A stretch of 64,000 nt of DNA from Rhodoligotrophos appendicifer (GCF_007474605.1 NZ_VHKL01000002.1:310001-374000); one strand, 5' to 3'. Shown: positions 17,872 through 27,680, counted from the stretch's first letter. Numbers and translations: made by a program. Notes: a model not told the origin generated them from the letters alone.

Positions 17872-18086
17872 TATTCTTCTCCGCGCCCCTCATTGTTCCT
17901 GACCACCCCGCCGTCGGGGCGGGACGGAGGGCGGGGCGCTGCCATGGCGCCGTCATCGTTCAAAATTCGTACGGCGGCACCGTCCAGATCATCGAACTGT
18001 CCGGACCGCAAGGCCCAGATGAAGGCGCCGAGGCCAATCGCGCCGAGAAACAACGCCACGGGGATGAGGACAAGCAGGCCTATCAT
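17871..18086 (-). CDS. ccoS: Cbb3-type cytochrome oxidase assembly protein CcoS
   Basis: A 71-residue single-helix membrane protein: LLVLIPVALFLGAIGLGAFIWALRSGQFDDLD is the conserved CcoS/FixS core, with the helix directly followed by the RSGQFDDLDG motif. CcoS is required for insertion of copper and heme into the CcoN subunit. It overlaps the end of ccoI by 4 bases and ends on the first base of the USP start codon. The C-terminal 30 residues are Pro/Gly/Asn-rich and not conserved, as is usual for the family. Confidence 0.92.
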   Translation of the reverse strand: MIGLLVLIPVALFLGAIGLGAFIWALRSGQFDDLDGAAVRILNDDGAMAAPRPPSRPDGGVVRNNEGRGEE

Positions 18087-20374
18087 GCCACGGCCTCCTG
18101 GAGCAACGGCAGCTCCGATATGCGCCGCCCCAGCCGGCGCGTGGCCAAGGGCAGACGCAGGGCATTGGCCGTCACCAGGATGGAGGATGTCGACATGGCG
18201 ATGGCGGCGATGAGCGGGGTCGCGATGCCGGCCATGGCGATGGGCACTGCGATGGCGTTGTAGGCGATGGCCAAGGCGAAATTCTCGATGATGATCCTCC
18301 GCGCCACACGCGCCGTGCGCCAGGCCACGAGCACAGCGTCGAGCTTCTGGGTCGTGAACAGCAAGGATGCCGCCGTCTGGCTTACATCGGCGGCGCTGGA
18401 CGGCGACATGGAGACGAAGGCCGAGGCGAGCGCGGGAGCATCGTTGATCCCGTCGCCCACCATCAGAACGTGCCGACCCTGATGTCTCAGCTCGGTCAGG
18501 ACGGCAGCCTTCTCCGCCGGCGTCTGCTCTGCCCGCCAGTCCTGGATGCCAGCGCGGCTTGCCGTCTCCGAGACGCTCTGCCGGCGATCACCGGACAGGA
18601 GCTGGGTGTCAAGTCCGGCTTGGTTCAGGGTCGCGACGGTCGCGGCTGCATCTTCCCGCAACTGGTCCTGAAAGCGAAAGACCGAAGGAGCATCCCCCTC
18701 CAGGCTGACCCAGAGCTCGGGCTGCCGGCCCCCGGAAGATGAGGAAGGACCGGCGAATCCTTGGCGTCCCATCCGCGCCAGACGGCCCCCCAGCCGTCCC
18801 GTCAACCCAAAGCCTGGCGTCTCAACAATGTCCGTGAGCTGCGCCGGCTCGATGCCACGCGCCGCAGCGGCCGCTTGAAGGGCGCGAGACAGCGGGTGGC
18901 GGCTGGCTTGCGCGAGCGCGGCGGCCACCGGCCAGGCCGGCGAAGACCATCCCGGCTGCGATACGAGCTGCGGCTCGCCCCGCGTCAGGGTTCCGGTCTT
19001 GTCGAAGACGACCGTGTCGATCATGGCCAGGCGCTCCAGAGCGCCGCCGTCCTTCAGCATGATTCCGCGCCGCAGGAGATAGCCGCTTGCTACCACCTGG
19101 ACCGCGGGCACGGCGAGCCCCAGGGCACAGGGACAGGTGATGATGAGGACGGCCAGCGCTGCGGTCAGGCTCTCGTGCCAGCCGCCGCCGAGAGCCAGCC
19201 AGCCCAAGAGTGTCGCCAAGGCCAGAATGTGGACGGCCGGTGAATAGAGACGGGCGGCCCTGTCGGCAAGGCGAACGAAATCGCTATCGCCGCGCTCGGC
19301 GGCCTCCATGAGCCGGACGATCTCCGCCAGCAGCGTGTCCTTGGCGACAGCCGTTGCACGCAGCACCAGGCTGCCGGTCAGGTTGAGTGTTCCGGCATAG
19401 ACGCGATCGCCGACCCGCACCCGCTCGGGATCGGCTTCGCCGGTGAGCATGGAGCGGTCGACCTCGCTCAGCCCCTGGGTAATCCGGCCATCGATCGGCA
19501 CACGCTCGCCGGCCGCCACCTGGATCAGGTCGTCGATGGCGATCTCGGAGATCGGCACATGGGCGGCGCGTCCATCGGCTTCCAGGCGCATGGCGCTGCG
19601 GGCCGACAGCGACAGGAGCTGGGCTGCCGCCGACTTAGCGATGCCGCGCATGCGGTGGTCGAGATAACGGCCGAGCAGCAGGAAGAAAAGCAGGCCCACC
19701 GAAGCGTCGAACCAGGCGTGCTGGCCGCTCGTCGCAGTCTCGTAGAGGCTCATGGCGGACGCAAGGATGACCCCCAGGGAAATGGGCACATCCATGTTCA
19801 ACGTGCCCGCCTTCAGAGCGCGATAGGCGGAGCGGAAGAAGGGCTGCCCCGCATAGGCGATGCAGGGAAGGGCGATGAGGGCGGAGAGCCAGTGGAACAG
19901 GTCGCGCGTCGCCCCGTCGGCGCCGGACCATACCGAAACCGACAGCAGCATGACATTGCCGGCGGCAAAGCCTGCCACGGCCAGCGACGTCAAGAGCCGC
20001 GAGGCGGTCTTGTCCTCGGCGGAGGCGTCGAGGGCTGCCGCGTCGAAGGGGCGGGCCCGGTAGCCACAGCGCTCGATCGCCGCCAGCAGCTGGTCGGCAT
20101 CGCAGTCCTTTTCGGCAAAGTCGACACCGACGCGATGGGTGGTCAGATTGGCCCGGGCATGAGCGACCCCATCCCTGTCGCGCAGGGCCGCCTCGATCTT
20201 GGACATGCAGCCGGCGCAGTGCATCTCGGGCACCAGGAAGTCCACATGTGCCATTCCCGGCTCCAGAACGCGGATGAAGGATGCATCCACGCGCGGCCCC
20301 AGGTCCAGAGGCGCCGGTGCGACCGCACAGCATGCGGCCGGCGCCAAAGCGGGCAGGGAGAGGTTACCGGCCAT
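18083..20374 (-). CDS. ccoI: Copper-transporting P-type ATPase CcoI (FixI)
   Basis: About 763 residues. An N-terminal heavy-metal-associated domain holds MHCAGC near residue 55. Membrane helices include the CPC metal site (ITCPCALGLAVP), TGEA in the actuator domain, the phosphorylation site DKTGTLTRGE, and the hinge MVGDGINDAPALAS. CcoI exports copper to the periplasm for the binuclear centre of cbb3 oxidase, not for detoxification. The ATG at 20374 has GGAGGGG 6 bases ahead and is preferred over a TTG seven codons upstream. It overlaps ccoH by 11 bases and ccoS by 4. Confidence 0.93.
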   Translation of the reverse strand: MAGNLSLPALAPAACCAVAPAPLDLGPRVDASFIRVLEPGMAHVDFLVPEMHCAGCMSKIEAALRDRDGVAHARANLTTHRVGVDFAEKDCDADQLLAAIERCGYRARPFDAAALDASAEDKTASRLLTSLAVAGFAAGNVMLLSVSVWSGADGATRDLFHWLSALIALPCIAYAGQPFFRSAYRALKAGTLNMDVPISLGVILASAMSLYETATSGQHAWFDASVGLLFFLLLGRYLDHRMRGIAKSAAAQLLSLSARSAMRLEADGRAAHVPISEIAIDDLIQVAAGERVPIDGRITQGLSEVDRSMLTGEADPERVRVGDRVYAGTLNLTGSLVLRATAVAKDTLLAEIVRLMEAAERGDSDFVRLADRAARLYSPAVHILALATLLGWLALGGGWHESLTAALAVLIITCPCALGLAVPAVQVVASGYLLRRGIMLKDGGALERLAMIDTVVFDKTGTLTRGEPQLVSQPGWSSPAWPVAAALAQASRHPLSRALQAAAAARGIEPAQLTDIVETPGFGLTGRLGGRLARMGRQGFAGPSSSSGGRQPELWVSLEGDAPSVFRFQDQLREDAAATVATLNQAGLDTQLLSGDRRQSVSETASRAGIQDWRAEQTPAEKAAVLTELRHQGRHVLMVGDGINDAPALASAFVSMSPSSAADVSQTAASLLFTTQKLDAVLVAWRTARVARRIIIENFALAIAYNAIAVPIAMAGIATPLIAAIAMSTSSILVTANALRLPLATRRLGRRISELPLLQEAVA

Positions 20375-20870
20375 CAGCGGCCCCTCCGGCTGCAATCATC
20401 ACATCCTCGGTCCGACGGAAGACCAAGTCGCCGTTCCGCTCGGCCTGAAGATCCACTTCCCACAGGCCTGGGGGGAGGGATGCTTCGGACCGGTAGCTGT
20501 CGCCATCGGGCCGCAAGGTCAGGGTGCGGTCTTCCCGGGCCGTCGAGGGGCGGCCGACATGGACGGAGATTTCAAGGCCGGACAGAGGCTTGCCATCGGC
20601 CCCGGTCAGACGGAAACGCAGATATCCGCCTTCCGCCTCCATGCGAGCGACCAAGCCGCGTTTGTCCTGGGCGCGGCCCGCGGCGAGCAACGCGTTGTAG
20701 TGCTGGCTGGCGACATAGCTGTTCTGGACGACCAGGCCGGGAAACGTGCCGGTTGCGAAGCTCGCCATGATGAGATTGACCGTGATGATGGTTCCGAAGA
20801 ACAAGACCACGATCGCCAAAGCATGCCAGCCGGTCAGGGGATGCTCATCGTCGAGGCGCAGGATCCTCAT
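20364..20870 (-). CDS. ccoH: Cbb3 oxidase assembly protein CcoH (FixH)
   Basis: A 168-residue protein with one N-terminal membrane helix (GWHALAIVVLFFGTIITVN) and a periplasmic beta-rich domain, as in FixH. The conserved stretch NSYVASQHYN near residue 50 is typical. CcoH stays bound to the mature oxidase and is needed for its stability. The start overlaps the ccoG stop as ATGA (20867-20870). An in-frame extension upstream to 21083 lies inside ccoG and is rejected. Confidence 0.92.
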   Translation of the reverse strand: MRILRLDDEHPLTGWHALAIVVLFFGTIITVNLIMASFATGTFPGLVVQNSYVASQHYNALLAAGRAQDKRGLVARMEAEGGYLRFRLTGADGKPLSGLEISVHVGRPSTAREDRTLTLRPDGDSYRSEASLPPGLWEVDLQAERNGDLVFRRTEDVMIAAGGAADGR

Positions 20871-22420
20871 TTTCCCGCTCCAGGATCGGGGGCGTGGAAT
20901 TCGGTGGTTTCGGTCGAGACTTCCCCTGTCGAGAGGTTGCGGGCCGTGAGGGCGAAATTCTGCACGCCCGGGCGCACCGCATCCCTCGCCTGACGAACGA
21001 AGATCCGCATTTCCTTCACCTGGTCCGCACCGGCCTCCACCTCGAGATGGCTCCGACCGACATCTTCCTCGCCCGCCTGCCACAGGCTGCCGCCCTGCAG
21101 ATCGACGAGGGCGATCTCAAATCGTTGCGGCACGGTCTGCATGTTCAAGATCTTGATGGTGTAGCCGTTGCGGATCGACCCATCGGCGAGGGTCACGAAG
21201 AGCGGATTTCGATCGGGCAGGATGTTCAGGCCCAGCCGGTCGCGCATGGTGAGGGACACCATCATGGCAATGCCGACCGCCATCCACAGGGCGGAGTACA
21301 GGATGGTCCGCGGACGGAAGATCTTGCGCCAGGTGAAAGGCTGCTGCAGCTTCGTCGCCTCGACCCGGCCCAGACGCTCCGCCTGTTGGGTCGAGCGCTG
21401 GTAGTCGTCGAGGGTCGTGTAGGAGATCAGCCCCAAGGGCTTGTCCACCTTGGCCATGACGTCGTTGCAGGCGTCGATGCAGAGGGCGCAGGTGATGCAT
21501 TCGAGTTGCTCGCCGTCGCGGATATCGATGCCCATGGGGCAGACGGCGACGCAGGCATTGCAGTCGACGCAATCTCCCACCGGCAGCCCTTGCGCCTCCG
21601 CCCGTTTCTGGTGCCGGGACCGCGGCTCCCCGCGCCACCCATTATAGGTGACGATGAGCGAGCTCTCGTCCAGCATCGCGCCTTGGATGCGGGGCCAGGG
21701 ACACATATAGGTGCAGACCTGCTCACGCATGTAGCCGGCGAAGACAAAGGTCGTCGCCGTGAGGATCGCCATGGTCGTGTAGGCGATGGCCGGCGCCTCA
21801 AACGTGACGAGGCCGCGGGCCAAAGACGGGGCGTCGGCGAAATAGAAGATCCACGCGCCTCCGGTGCAGAGGCCGATCAACAGCCACAGGACGTTGACAG
21901 ACACCCGCTTGCGGAGCTTCTCAAAGGTCCAGGGGGCCTTGTCGAGCTTCATGCGCGCATTGCGATCCCCCTCGATCATGCGCTCAACCGCGATGAACAA
22001 GTCCGTCCACACCGTCTGCGGACAGGTGTATCCGCACCAGGCGCGGCCCAGCACCGAGGTCACCAGAAACAAGCCGAGCCCCGCCATAATCAGCAGCCCA
22101 GCCACGTAGTAGAATTCCTGCGGCCAGATCTCGATGAAAAAGAAATAGAAGCGGCGATTGGCGAGGTCGACCAGAACCGCCTGATCCGGCGCATAGGCGC
22201 CGCGATCCCAGCGGATCCAGGGGGTGATCCAATAGATCCCCAAGGTGACCGCCATGATCCACCATTTGAGCTGGCGATAGAAGCCCGCGGCGCGCTTGGG
22301 GAAGATCTTGATCCGCGGCGCATAGAGGGACTGGCGCTTGCGGCTGTTGACGGCCTCGACGTCGATCGTCTCGACCGGCGGATCCGGCGGGCGGTAATCC
22401 TTCATGACCACGATCGTCAT
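20867..22420 (-). CDS. ccoG: Cbb3 oxidase accessory ferredoxin CcoG (FixG/RdxA)
   Basis: A 517-residue membrane protein with N-terminal helices and two 4Fe-4S ferredoxin motifs, CVDCNACVAVCPMGIDI and CITCALCIDACNDVM, near residues 270-310. The C-terminal Ig-like domain follows. CcoG is thought to reduce Cu(II) for cbb3 assembly. The start codon lies within the ATGA overlap with ccoP at 22417-22420. Length and domain order match the family exactly. Confidence 0.93.
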   Translation of the reverse strand: MTIVVMKDYRPPDPPVETIDVEAVNSRKRQSLYAPRIKIFPKRAAGFYRQLKWWIMAVTLGIYWITPWIRWDRGAYAPDQAVLVDLANRRFYFFFIEIWPQEFYYVAGLLIMAGLGLFLVTSVLGRAWCGYTCPQTVWTDLFIAVERMIEGDRNARMKLDKAPWTFEKLRKRVSVNVLWLLIGLCTGGAWIFYFADAPSLARGLVTFEAPAIAYTTMAILTATTFVFAGYMREQVCTYMCPWPRIQGAMLDESSLIVTYNGWRGEPRSRHQKRAEAQGLPVGDCVDCNACVAVCPMGIDIRDGEQLECITCALCIDACNDVMAKVDKPLGLISYTTLDDYQRSTQQAERLGRVEATKLQQPFTWRKIFRPRTILYSALWMAVGIAMMVSLTMRDRLGLNILPDRNPLFVTLADGSIRNGYTIKILNMQTVPQRFEIALVDLQGGSLWQAGEEDVGRSHLEVEAGADQVKEMRIFVRQARDAVRPGVQNFALTARNLSTGEVSTETTEFHAPDPGAGK

Positions 22421-23343
22421 TTTGCCGCCTGCTGCTTGTTCGCCTCGCCGCCGCCCAGCGAATAGACGTACAGTGCGAGTTCCTTCAGCGTGGCCTCATC
22501 GAGCCGTGTCGACCAGGCCGGCATGACGCCGTGCCGCGGCCGGGTGACCTGGGCGAGGATCGATGCGCGGTCGCTCCCATAGAGGGCGATCGCGGTGTTC
22601 AGAGCGGGCGCACCGACCTCACGGTTGCCCTGGCCGTTGTCGCCATGGCAGGCTGCACAGTTATCGGCGAAGATCTGCTTGCCGGGCTCCAGGTTCACGC
22701 CTTGCGACTGCCGGCCGGATAGGGACAGGACGTAGTCGGCAACCTGGGCGAGCTGGGGGCGATCCAGGATCCCGTCGGCGCCAAAGGCCGGCATCTCGGA
22801 GGATCGCGTGTCGGGATCGGCGGTGAAGCGGATGCCATGGCGGATCGTCGTGTAGATATCCTCCAGGGTGCCGCCCCAGAGCCATTCGTCATCATTCAGA
22901 TTGGGATAGCCGGGGCTGCCTGCCGCGCCGGAGCCATGGCACTGGATGCAATTCACCTGGAATGCGGAATGGCCGCCGGACACGGCAAAGCGCAGCAGGT
23001 CTGGGTTATTCTGGATCTGCTCGAGGGAGCCTTGGGCGATCTGCTCGAGCTTTCCCGCCTGCGCCGTCTTCGCCGCCGCAATCTGCTGCTCGACGTCACC
23101 GCGGGTCGAATAGCCCAAGAGGCCCTTGGTCGAGGAGGTGACCATGGGAATGGCCGGATAGAGGATGACGTAGCCAATGGCCCAGACGATCGTCGCGTAG
23201 AAGGTCCAGAGCCACCAGCGGGGGAGCGGCCGGTCCAGCTCACGGATTCCGTCCCATTCGTGGCCGGTCGTCTCCTGGCCGGTGGCCGCATCAAAATCGC
23301 CGCCGCGATCGGCCCCGGCGTGAGGGGTTTGGCGATCGACCAT
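22417..23343 (-). CDS. ccoP: Cbb3 oxidase di-heme subunit CcoP (FixP)
   Basis: A 308-residue membrane-anchored cytochrome c. An N-terminal region ends in the helix WLWTFYATIVWAIGYVIL; two heme sites follow, CIQCH near residue 135 and CAACH near residue 225, each with a distal Met region (SEMPAFG and GVMPAW). It passes electrons from cytochrome bc1 or a soluble cytochrome to CcoO. The stop overlaps the ccoG start; ccoQ ends 2 bases upstream. The N-terminus starts at the ATG at 23343; a longer frame through ccoQ is not coding. Confidence 0.93.
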   Translation of the reverse strand: MVDRQTPHAGADRGGDFDAATGQETTGHEWDGIRELDRPLPRWWLWTFYATIVWAIGYVILYPAIPMVTSSTKGLLGYSTRGDVEQQIAAAKTAQAGKLEQIAQGSLEQIQNNPDLLRFAVSGGHSAFQVNCIQCHGSGAAGSPGYPNLNDDEWLWGGTLEDIYTTIRHGIRFTADPDTRSSEMPAFGADGILDRPQLAQVADYVLSLSGRQSQGVNLEPGKQIFADNCAACHGDNGQGNREVGAPALNTAIALYGSDRASILAQVTRPRHGVMPAWSTRLDEATLKELALYVYSLGGGEANKQQAAK

Positions 23344-23345
23344 GA

Positions 23346-23513
23346 TCAGTCCTCTTTCTCGTCTCGGAAGGGAATATTTGCCTGGTCGCGATAGTGAGCG
23401 GCAGCGCCGGGGCGCAGAACCCACAGGAAAATGCCCACCAGGATGCAGAACAGAAACACCAGCCCCCAGCTGTCGGCGAAATGGCGCAAGGCCTCGTAGC
23501 TGACATCCGACAT
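23346..23513 (-). CDS. ccoQ: Cbb3 oxidase small subunit CcoQ (FixQ)
   Basis: A 55-residue single-helix protein read directly from the sequence: it begins [18 protein letters not shown], contains the helix VFLFCILVGIFLWVLRPG and ends FRDEKED. This is the usual CcoQ layout, with a short periplasmic start, one helix and an acidic cytoplasmic tail. It stabilises CcoP association with the core. The ATG shares its T with the TGA of ccoO at 23513, and the stop is 2 bases before the ccoP start. It is small enough to be missed by length filters. Confidence 0.93.
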   Translation of the reverse strand: MSDVSYEALRHFADSWGLVFLFCILVGIFLWVLRPGAAAHYRDQANIPFRDEKED

Positions 23514-24250
23514 CAGCGCGCCTCCGCCTGGGTGCGTGGCTCATAGCTGGTAAAGTCAACCAGCGTGCCGAGCATTTGCAGATAGGCCACCAATGCGTCC
23601 ATCTCGGTCACCTCATGCGGCTTGCCGTCGAAATCGCGCACCTGGACCTTGTCGCCATAGCGCTCGGCGAGGGCCGTGGCGTCCCCGGCCGGGTCGGCCT
23701 GGGCCTTGAGATCCTGCCTCGCATTGGCGATCATATCGGCGGTATAGGGGACCCCGACCGCCGCATTGGCCTTCAGGTGGCCGGCGATGTCGCGCGTGTC
23801 CAGCGCTCGATCGGCGAGCTGTCCATAGGCTGGCATGATCGAGTCCGGCACCACGGCGCGGGGGTCCTTCAGATGCTCCACATGCCAGTCATCGGAGTAG
23901 CGGCCACCGACGCGGGCGAGGTCCGGTCCGGTCCGCTTCGAGCCCCATTGGAAGGGATGGTCATACATGGACTCCGCCGCCAGGCTGTAATGGCCATAGC
24001 GCTCGACCTCGTCGCGCATGGGGCGGATCATCTGGCTGTGGCAGGAGTAGCAGCCCTCGCGGACATAGATGTCCCGGCCCGCCAGTTCGAGAGGCGTGTA
24101 GGGGCGCATCCCCTCGACCTTCTCGATGGTGTTCTGGAGGTAGAACAGAGGCACGATCTCGACGATGCCGCCGACGGTGACCACCAGGAAGCTCAGCACG
24201 AGGAGCAGGGTCGCGTTGCGCTCGATGGTGCCGTGATTGAACTTGAACAT
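23513..24250 (-). CDS. ccoO: Cbb3 oxidase mono-heme subunit CcoO (FixO)
   Basis: A 245-residue membrane-anchored cytochrome c. The N-terminal helix ([20 protein letters not shown]) is followed by the heme site CYSCHSQM near residue 67 and the family stretch [16 protein letters not shown]. It carries electrons from CcoP to the CcoN active site. It starts 11 bases after ccoN and shares a base with ccoQ. Upstream in-frame codons to 24328 lie inside ccoN and are not used. Confidence 0.94.
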   Translation of the reverse strand: MFKFNHGTIERNATLLLVLSFLVVTVGGIVEIVPLFYLQNTIEKVEGMRPYTPLELAGRDIYVREGCYSCHSQMIRPMRDEVERYGHYSLAAESMYDHPFQWGSKRTGPDLARVGGRYSDDWHVEHLKDPRAVVPDSIMPAYGQLADRALDTRDIAGHLKANAAVGVPYTADMIANARQDLKAQADPAGDATALAERYGDKVQVRDFDGKPHEVTEMDALVAYLQMLGTLVDFTSYEPRTQAEAR

Positions 24251-24261
24251 CTCGGCTTTCC

Positions 24262-25866
24262 TTATTCGGCAGCCTGGAGCGCCACGAGCGGTTCTCTCGC
24301 CCTGACATCGCCGCGGATCGTCTTCCACACGTTGATGGCCATGAGGATGCCGCCGGTGAGGTAGAGGACCCCGCCAAGGGTGCGGATCACATAATAGGGA
24401 TGCATGGCGGCGACGGTCTCGACGAAGGAGTAGACCAGGAAGCCGAGGCCATCATATTCGCGCCACATCAGGCCTTGCATGATGCCCGCCACCCACATGG
24501 CGGAGGCGTAGAGAACGATGCCGATGGTCGCGAGCCAGAAGTGCCAGTTGACCATGTTCATCGAGTAGAGCCGTTCCCGGTTCCAGAGCCGGGGCGTCAG
24601 AAAGTAGACCGCGCCGAAGGTGATCATGCCGACCCAGCCGAGGGCTCCGGAATGGACATGGCCGATCGTCCAGTCAGTATAGTGGCTCAGCGAATTCACC
24701 GCCTTGATCGACATCATCGGCCCCTCGAAGGTCGACATGCCGTAGAAGGCGACCGCGATGACCATCATGCGGATGATCGGGTCGGTCCTGAGCTTGTCCC
24801 AGGCGCCGGAGAGCGTCATCAGACCGTTGATCATGCCGCCCCAGGAGGGCATCCACAGCATGATCGAGAACACCATGCCAAGGGTCTGCGCCCAATCCGG
24901 CAGGGCCGTGTAATGAAGGTGATGGGGCCCGGCCCAAATGTAGAGAAAGATCAGCGACCAGAAATGGACGATCGACAGTCGGTAGGAATAGACCGGCCGC
25001 TCCGCCTGCTTGGGGATGAAGTAGTACATCATGCCCAGGAAGCCGGCGGTGAGGAAGAAGCCGACGGCGTTGTGGCCGTACCACCACTGGATCAGGGCAT
25101 CCTGGACGCCGGAGAAGATCGGATAGCTCTTCGAGCCGAGGAAGGACACCGGCATCGCCAGGTTGTTGATCACATGCAGCATCGCGATGGTCACGATGAA
25201 GGAGAGATAGAACCAGTTGGCGACGTAGATATGCGGTTCCTTGCGCTTGAAGAGCGTGCCGAGGAAGACCGCGAGATAGACCACCCAGACGATGGTCAGC
25301 CAGATGTCCGCATACCATTCCGGCTCGGCATATTCCTTCGACTGGGTGATGCCCAGGAGATAGCCGGTCGCTGCAATGACGATGAACAGCTGATAGCCCC
25401 AAAAGACGAACCATGCGGAATTGCCGAAAGCGAGCCGGGCGCCGGTGGTGCGCTGGACGACATAAAAGCTGGTGGCGATGAGCGCGTTGCCGCCAAAGGC
25501 GAAGATCACCGCCGAGGTGTGCAGCGGCCGTAGCCGGCTGAAGCTGGTATAGGCCAGGTCGAGATTGAGGGCCGGGAAGGCGAGCTGGCTCGCGATCACC
25601 ACGCCGACGAGGAAACCCACCACGCCCCAGAACACCGTCGCGATCACGCCGGCCCGGACGACGTCATCCATGTAACCGGTCTGCTCCTGGCGGAACGGGA
25701 TCATGCGGTCGGCCGTGAAATCCATTGTCCGCAGACGCCAGATCATGGCGCCCAGCATGATCAGCGCGATGAGCGCCATCTGGATCGCGAAGGGGGTGTC
25801 ATGCGCCTTGGCGCTGGCGACGATCGCCACCAGTGCGGTCAGCCCAAAAATAATGATGAGGTGCAT
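24262..25866 (-). CDS. ccoN: Cbb3 oxidase catalytic subunit CcoN (FixN)
   Basis: A 534-residue, twelve-helix heme-copper oxidase subunit that reduces oxygen to water with high affinity and pumps protons. Recognisable segments include [18 protein letters not shown] (low-spin heme His), [19 protein letters not shown] (copper and Tyr region), [18 protein letters not shown] (the His pair for copper) and [14 protein letters not shown] (heme ligands). ATG 25866 has GGGA 6 bases ahead and is preferred over GTG 25878. A perfect FNR/FixK box lies 62 bases upstream, so oxygen limitation should induce the whole ccoNOQPGHIS-usp operon. Confidence 0.95.
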   Translation of the reverse strand: MHLIIIFGLTALVAIVASAKAHDTPFAIQMALIALIMLGAMIWRLRTMDFTADRMIPFRQEQTGYMDDVVRAGVIATVFWGVVGFLVGVVIASQLAFPALNLDLAYTSFSRLRPLHTSAVIFAFGGNALIATSFYVVQRTTGARLAFGNSAWFVFWGYQLFIVIAATGYLLGITQSKEYAEPEWYADIWLTIVWVVYLAVFLGTLFKRKEPHIYVANWFYLSFIVTIAMLHVINNLAMPVSFLGSKSYPIFSGVQDALIQWWYGHNAVGFFLTAGFLGMMYYFIPKQAERPVYSYRLSIVHFWSLIFLYIWAGPHHLHYTALPDWAQTLGMVFSIMLWMPSWGGMINGLMTLSGAWDKLRTDPIIRMMVIAVAFYGMSTFEGPMMSIKAVNSLSHYTDWTIGHVHSGALGWVGMITFGAVYFLTPRLWNRERLYSMNMVNWHFWLATIGIVLYASAMWVAGIMQGLMWREYDGLGFLVYSFVETVAAMHPYYVIRTLGGVLYLTGGILMAINVWKTIRGDVRAREPLVALQAAE

Positions 25867-25927
25867 CGGTCTTCCCACTCAGCCACGCGCTTTGGACCCA
25901 GAAATCCCGAGTCTCGAGGGGGTCGCC

Positions 25928-25941
25928 TTGATGCAGATCAA
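25928..25941 (-). promoter_or_regulatory. FNR/FixK box upstream of ccoN
   Basis: TTGATGCAGATCAA is a perfect TTGAT-N4-ATCAA site. Its centre is about 68 bases from the ccoN ATG, so a class II (-41.5) arrangement would put the transcript start some 27 bases before the gene. Eleven bases of the core and flanks (CCTTGATGCAGATCA) recur at the 43966 box. Confidence 0.88.
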
Positions 25942-25971
25942 TTCCGATGGAAAGGGCGCCAGAGCGCGGCG

Positions 25972-27675
25972 TCAGGACACGGGCGCCGCATAACGCCGCC
26001 AGATCGCCTTGCGCATGCGGCGACGACTCTCCGCCGCATCGAGGGTCGGATCCGCCTCGATCCTGGCGGCGGCGGCAGCAAGGCCCTCGTCCTTGATGAC
26101 CTTCCTGAACCAGGAGGAATAATCACCGGCGCGCAGGTGATGGTTCCAGGTCGCGTCGTCGACCGAATCGCCAATCTCGATGAAGCGAAACAGGTTCGGC
26201 GCCCGGAGGTTCACAGCGAGGTCCGGCCCACGAAAATAGAAGCTGTGCCAGTGGCCGACGTCGCCGACGGCATACTTGCCGGCATGGCGCTTATGGGTCT
26301 GGACCGGGACCTCCAGGATCACATGCTCCAATATGCCGGAGCGCAAGGACCAATAGAGCGCCTCGCCTGTCCTGGGTGCTGGAATGCGCTCCGGAACAGG
26401 CCTGCCGGTGGATTCGGCGAAGGCCTTGATGGCGTGCTCCGGAGATCCATCCAGCACGATCACCGTCGTCACCTGTCGCAGCGCCTCTATGGCAAGGGAG
26501 TTTGGGAAGAGCGTCAGGAGGATGGCGGTGGGGATGTCGTCACCGGACAGCAGATCCGTTACCGGACAGCAGGCGGGCAGCACCTGATGCGCCTCATCGA
26601 TGATGAGCCAATGGGGCCGGCCCGTCCTTTGCCGCAGCCGTGACGTCTGGAGCAAAACCGAGGCGAAGACCCTGCAGCGTTCCTCCAGGTTCAGCATCTG
26701 GGTGTTGATGACGATGCTCACGCCCGTCTCGTTGAGCAGCTTCAGCGCTTCATCCGCCCTCGGGGGGACCCCCGGGCTGCCGATGGGGACCGCATGCTGC
26801 AGATCGACGTAGTCGCCTTCCGGATCGAGAATGCAGAACTCGAAATTCTGCTCGGCCATGTGCTCCGTCAGTGCCGTCGCCAACGTCGATTTGCCCGAAC
26901 CGGAGGGGCCGACGATCAGCACGCTGCCGTCGGTCGACTGGAGGTCGATCGCTTCGCCGCCGGAACCGCGGCCGAGCCGGATGCCGGCGTTCCGGGGAGA
27001 CGCGAGCTTTGCATCTTCGCGAATGATACGCTCCACCAATTCGACGATGCCGGCGCCATGATCCCCGCGCAGGCAGATGTCCGCCGCCGCCTTGACGGCC
27101 GGGAGCGCATTGGCGACCGCAGCCGCGCAGCCGCAGGCCTGGAGGAAAGCGTGGTCGTTCTCGGCATCACCGACGGCGACCACATTCAGCCGAGAGATAT
27201 CGAGCTCATGGAGTGCCGCAGAGAGGCCGCTGGCTTTGTTGACGCCCGTCGGCAAAACCATCACCGCACCCTTGTTGAACACGATCTGCAGCTCGAGACC
27301 CAGCTCCTGGATGGCGCGGAGAACTTTTCCCTGGCAGGGCTCCCAGGTCGCGACAATGCCGCGGCCAACGGAAAGGGGTTCGACTTCGAGGGCTTTCAGC
27401 CGTTCGATGAAGGCGGCGGACGGCGGCGGCGCGAGCAGGCGCTCCTGCCCCGACAGGGGATCGAAGATGAGCGCCCCATTCTCCGCGACGACGCGGTCGA
27501 AGACCCCGATCCCAGGAAAGATCGGCAAGAGCTCCGGCAGCTCGCGGCCGGTCACCAGGATCAAGCGGCGCCCGGTCGACTTCAGGCGCTCAAGGGCTGC
27601 CAAAGTGGCCGGCGCAACGATGCCGTCCTTGGCGATGGTGCCGTCATAGTCTGCTGCGAGCGCCAGGAAATGCAC
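25972..27675 (-). CDS. HAD-IIB phosphatase fused to HerA/DUF87-like ATPase
   Basis: A 567-residue two-domain protein. Residues 1-215 form a HAD-IIB (Cof or sugar-phosphatase type) domain: nucleophile loop AADYDGTIAKDG (D9, D11), VTGR at 41 and the metal loop GDAENDHAFL at 169. Residues 240-about 470 form a P-loop ATPase: Walker A GPSGSGKST (256-264), LDPEGDYVDL and Walker B WLIIDEAHQV (356-365), as in HerA/DUF87 proteins. The C-terminal 100 residues are unassigned (YFRGPDLAVNLRAPNL). It follows the host-attachment gene by 5 bases and ends 30 bases from the ccoN FixK box. I know of no defined function; the pairing of a small-molecule phosphatase with a DNA-translocase-like ATPase is unusual. 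Confidence 0.8.
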   Translation of the reverse strand: MHFLALAADYDGTIAKDGIVAPATLAALERLKSTGRRLILVTGRELPELLPIFPGIGVFDRVVAENGALIFDPLSGQERLLAPPPSAAFIERLKALEVEPLSVGRGIVATWEPCQGKVLRAIQELGLELQIVFNKGAVMVLPTGVNKASGLSAALHELDISRLNVVAVGDAENDHAFLQACGCAAAVANALPAVKAAADICLRGDHGAGIVELVERIIREDAKLASPRNAGIRLGRGSGGEAIDLQSTDGSVLIVGPSGSGKSTLATALTEHMAEQNFEFCILDPEGDYVDLQHAVPIGSPGVPPRADEALKLLNETGVSIVINTQMLNLEERCRVFASVLLQTSRLRQRTGRPHWLIIDEAHQVLPACCPVTDLLSGDDIPTAILLTLFPNSLAIEALRQVTTVIVLDGSPEHAIKAFAESTGRPVPERIPAPRTGEALYWSLRSGILEHVILEVPVQTHKRHAGKYAVGDVGHWHSFYFRGPDLAVNLRAPNLFRFIEIGDSVDDATWNHHLRAGDYSSWFRKVIKDEGLAAAAARIEADPTLDAAESRRRMRKAIWRRYAAPVS

Positions 27676-27680
27676 GGCTC

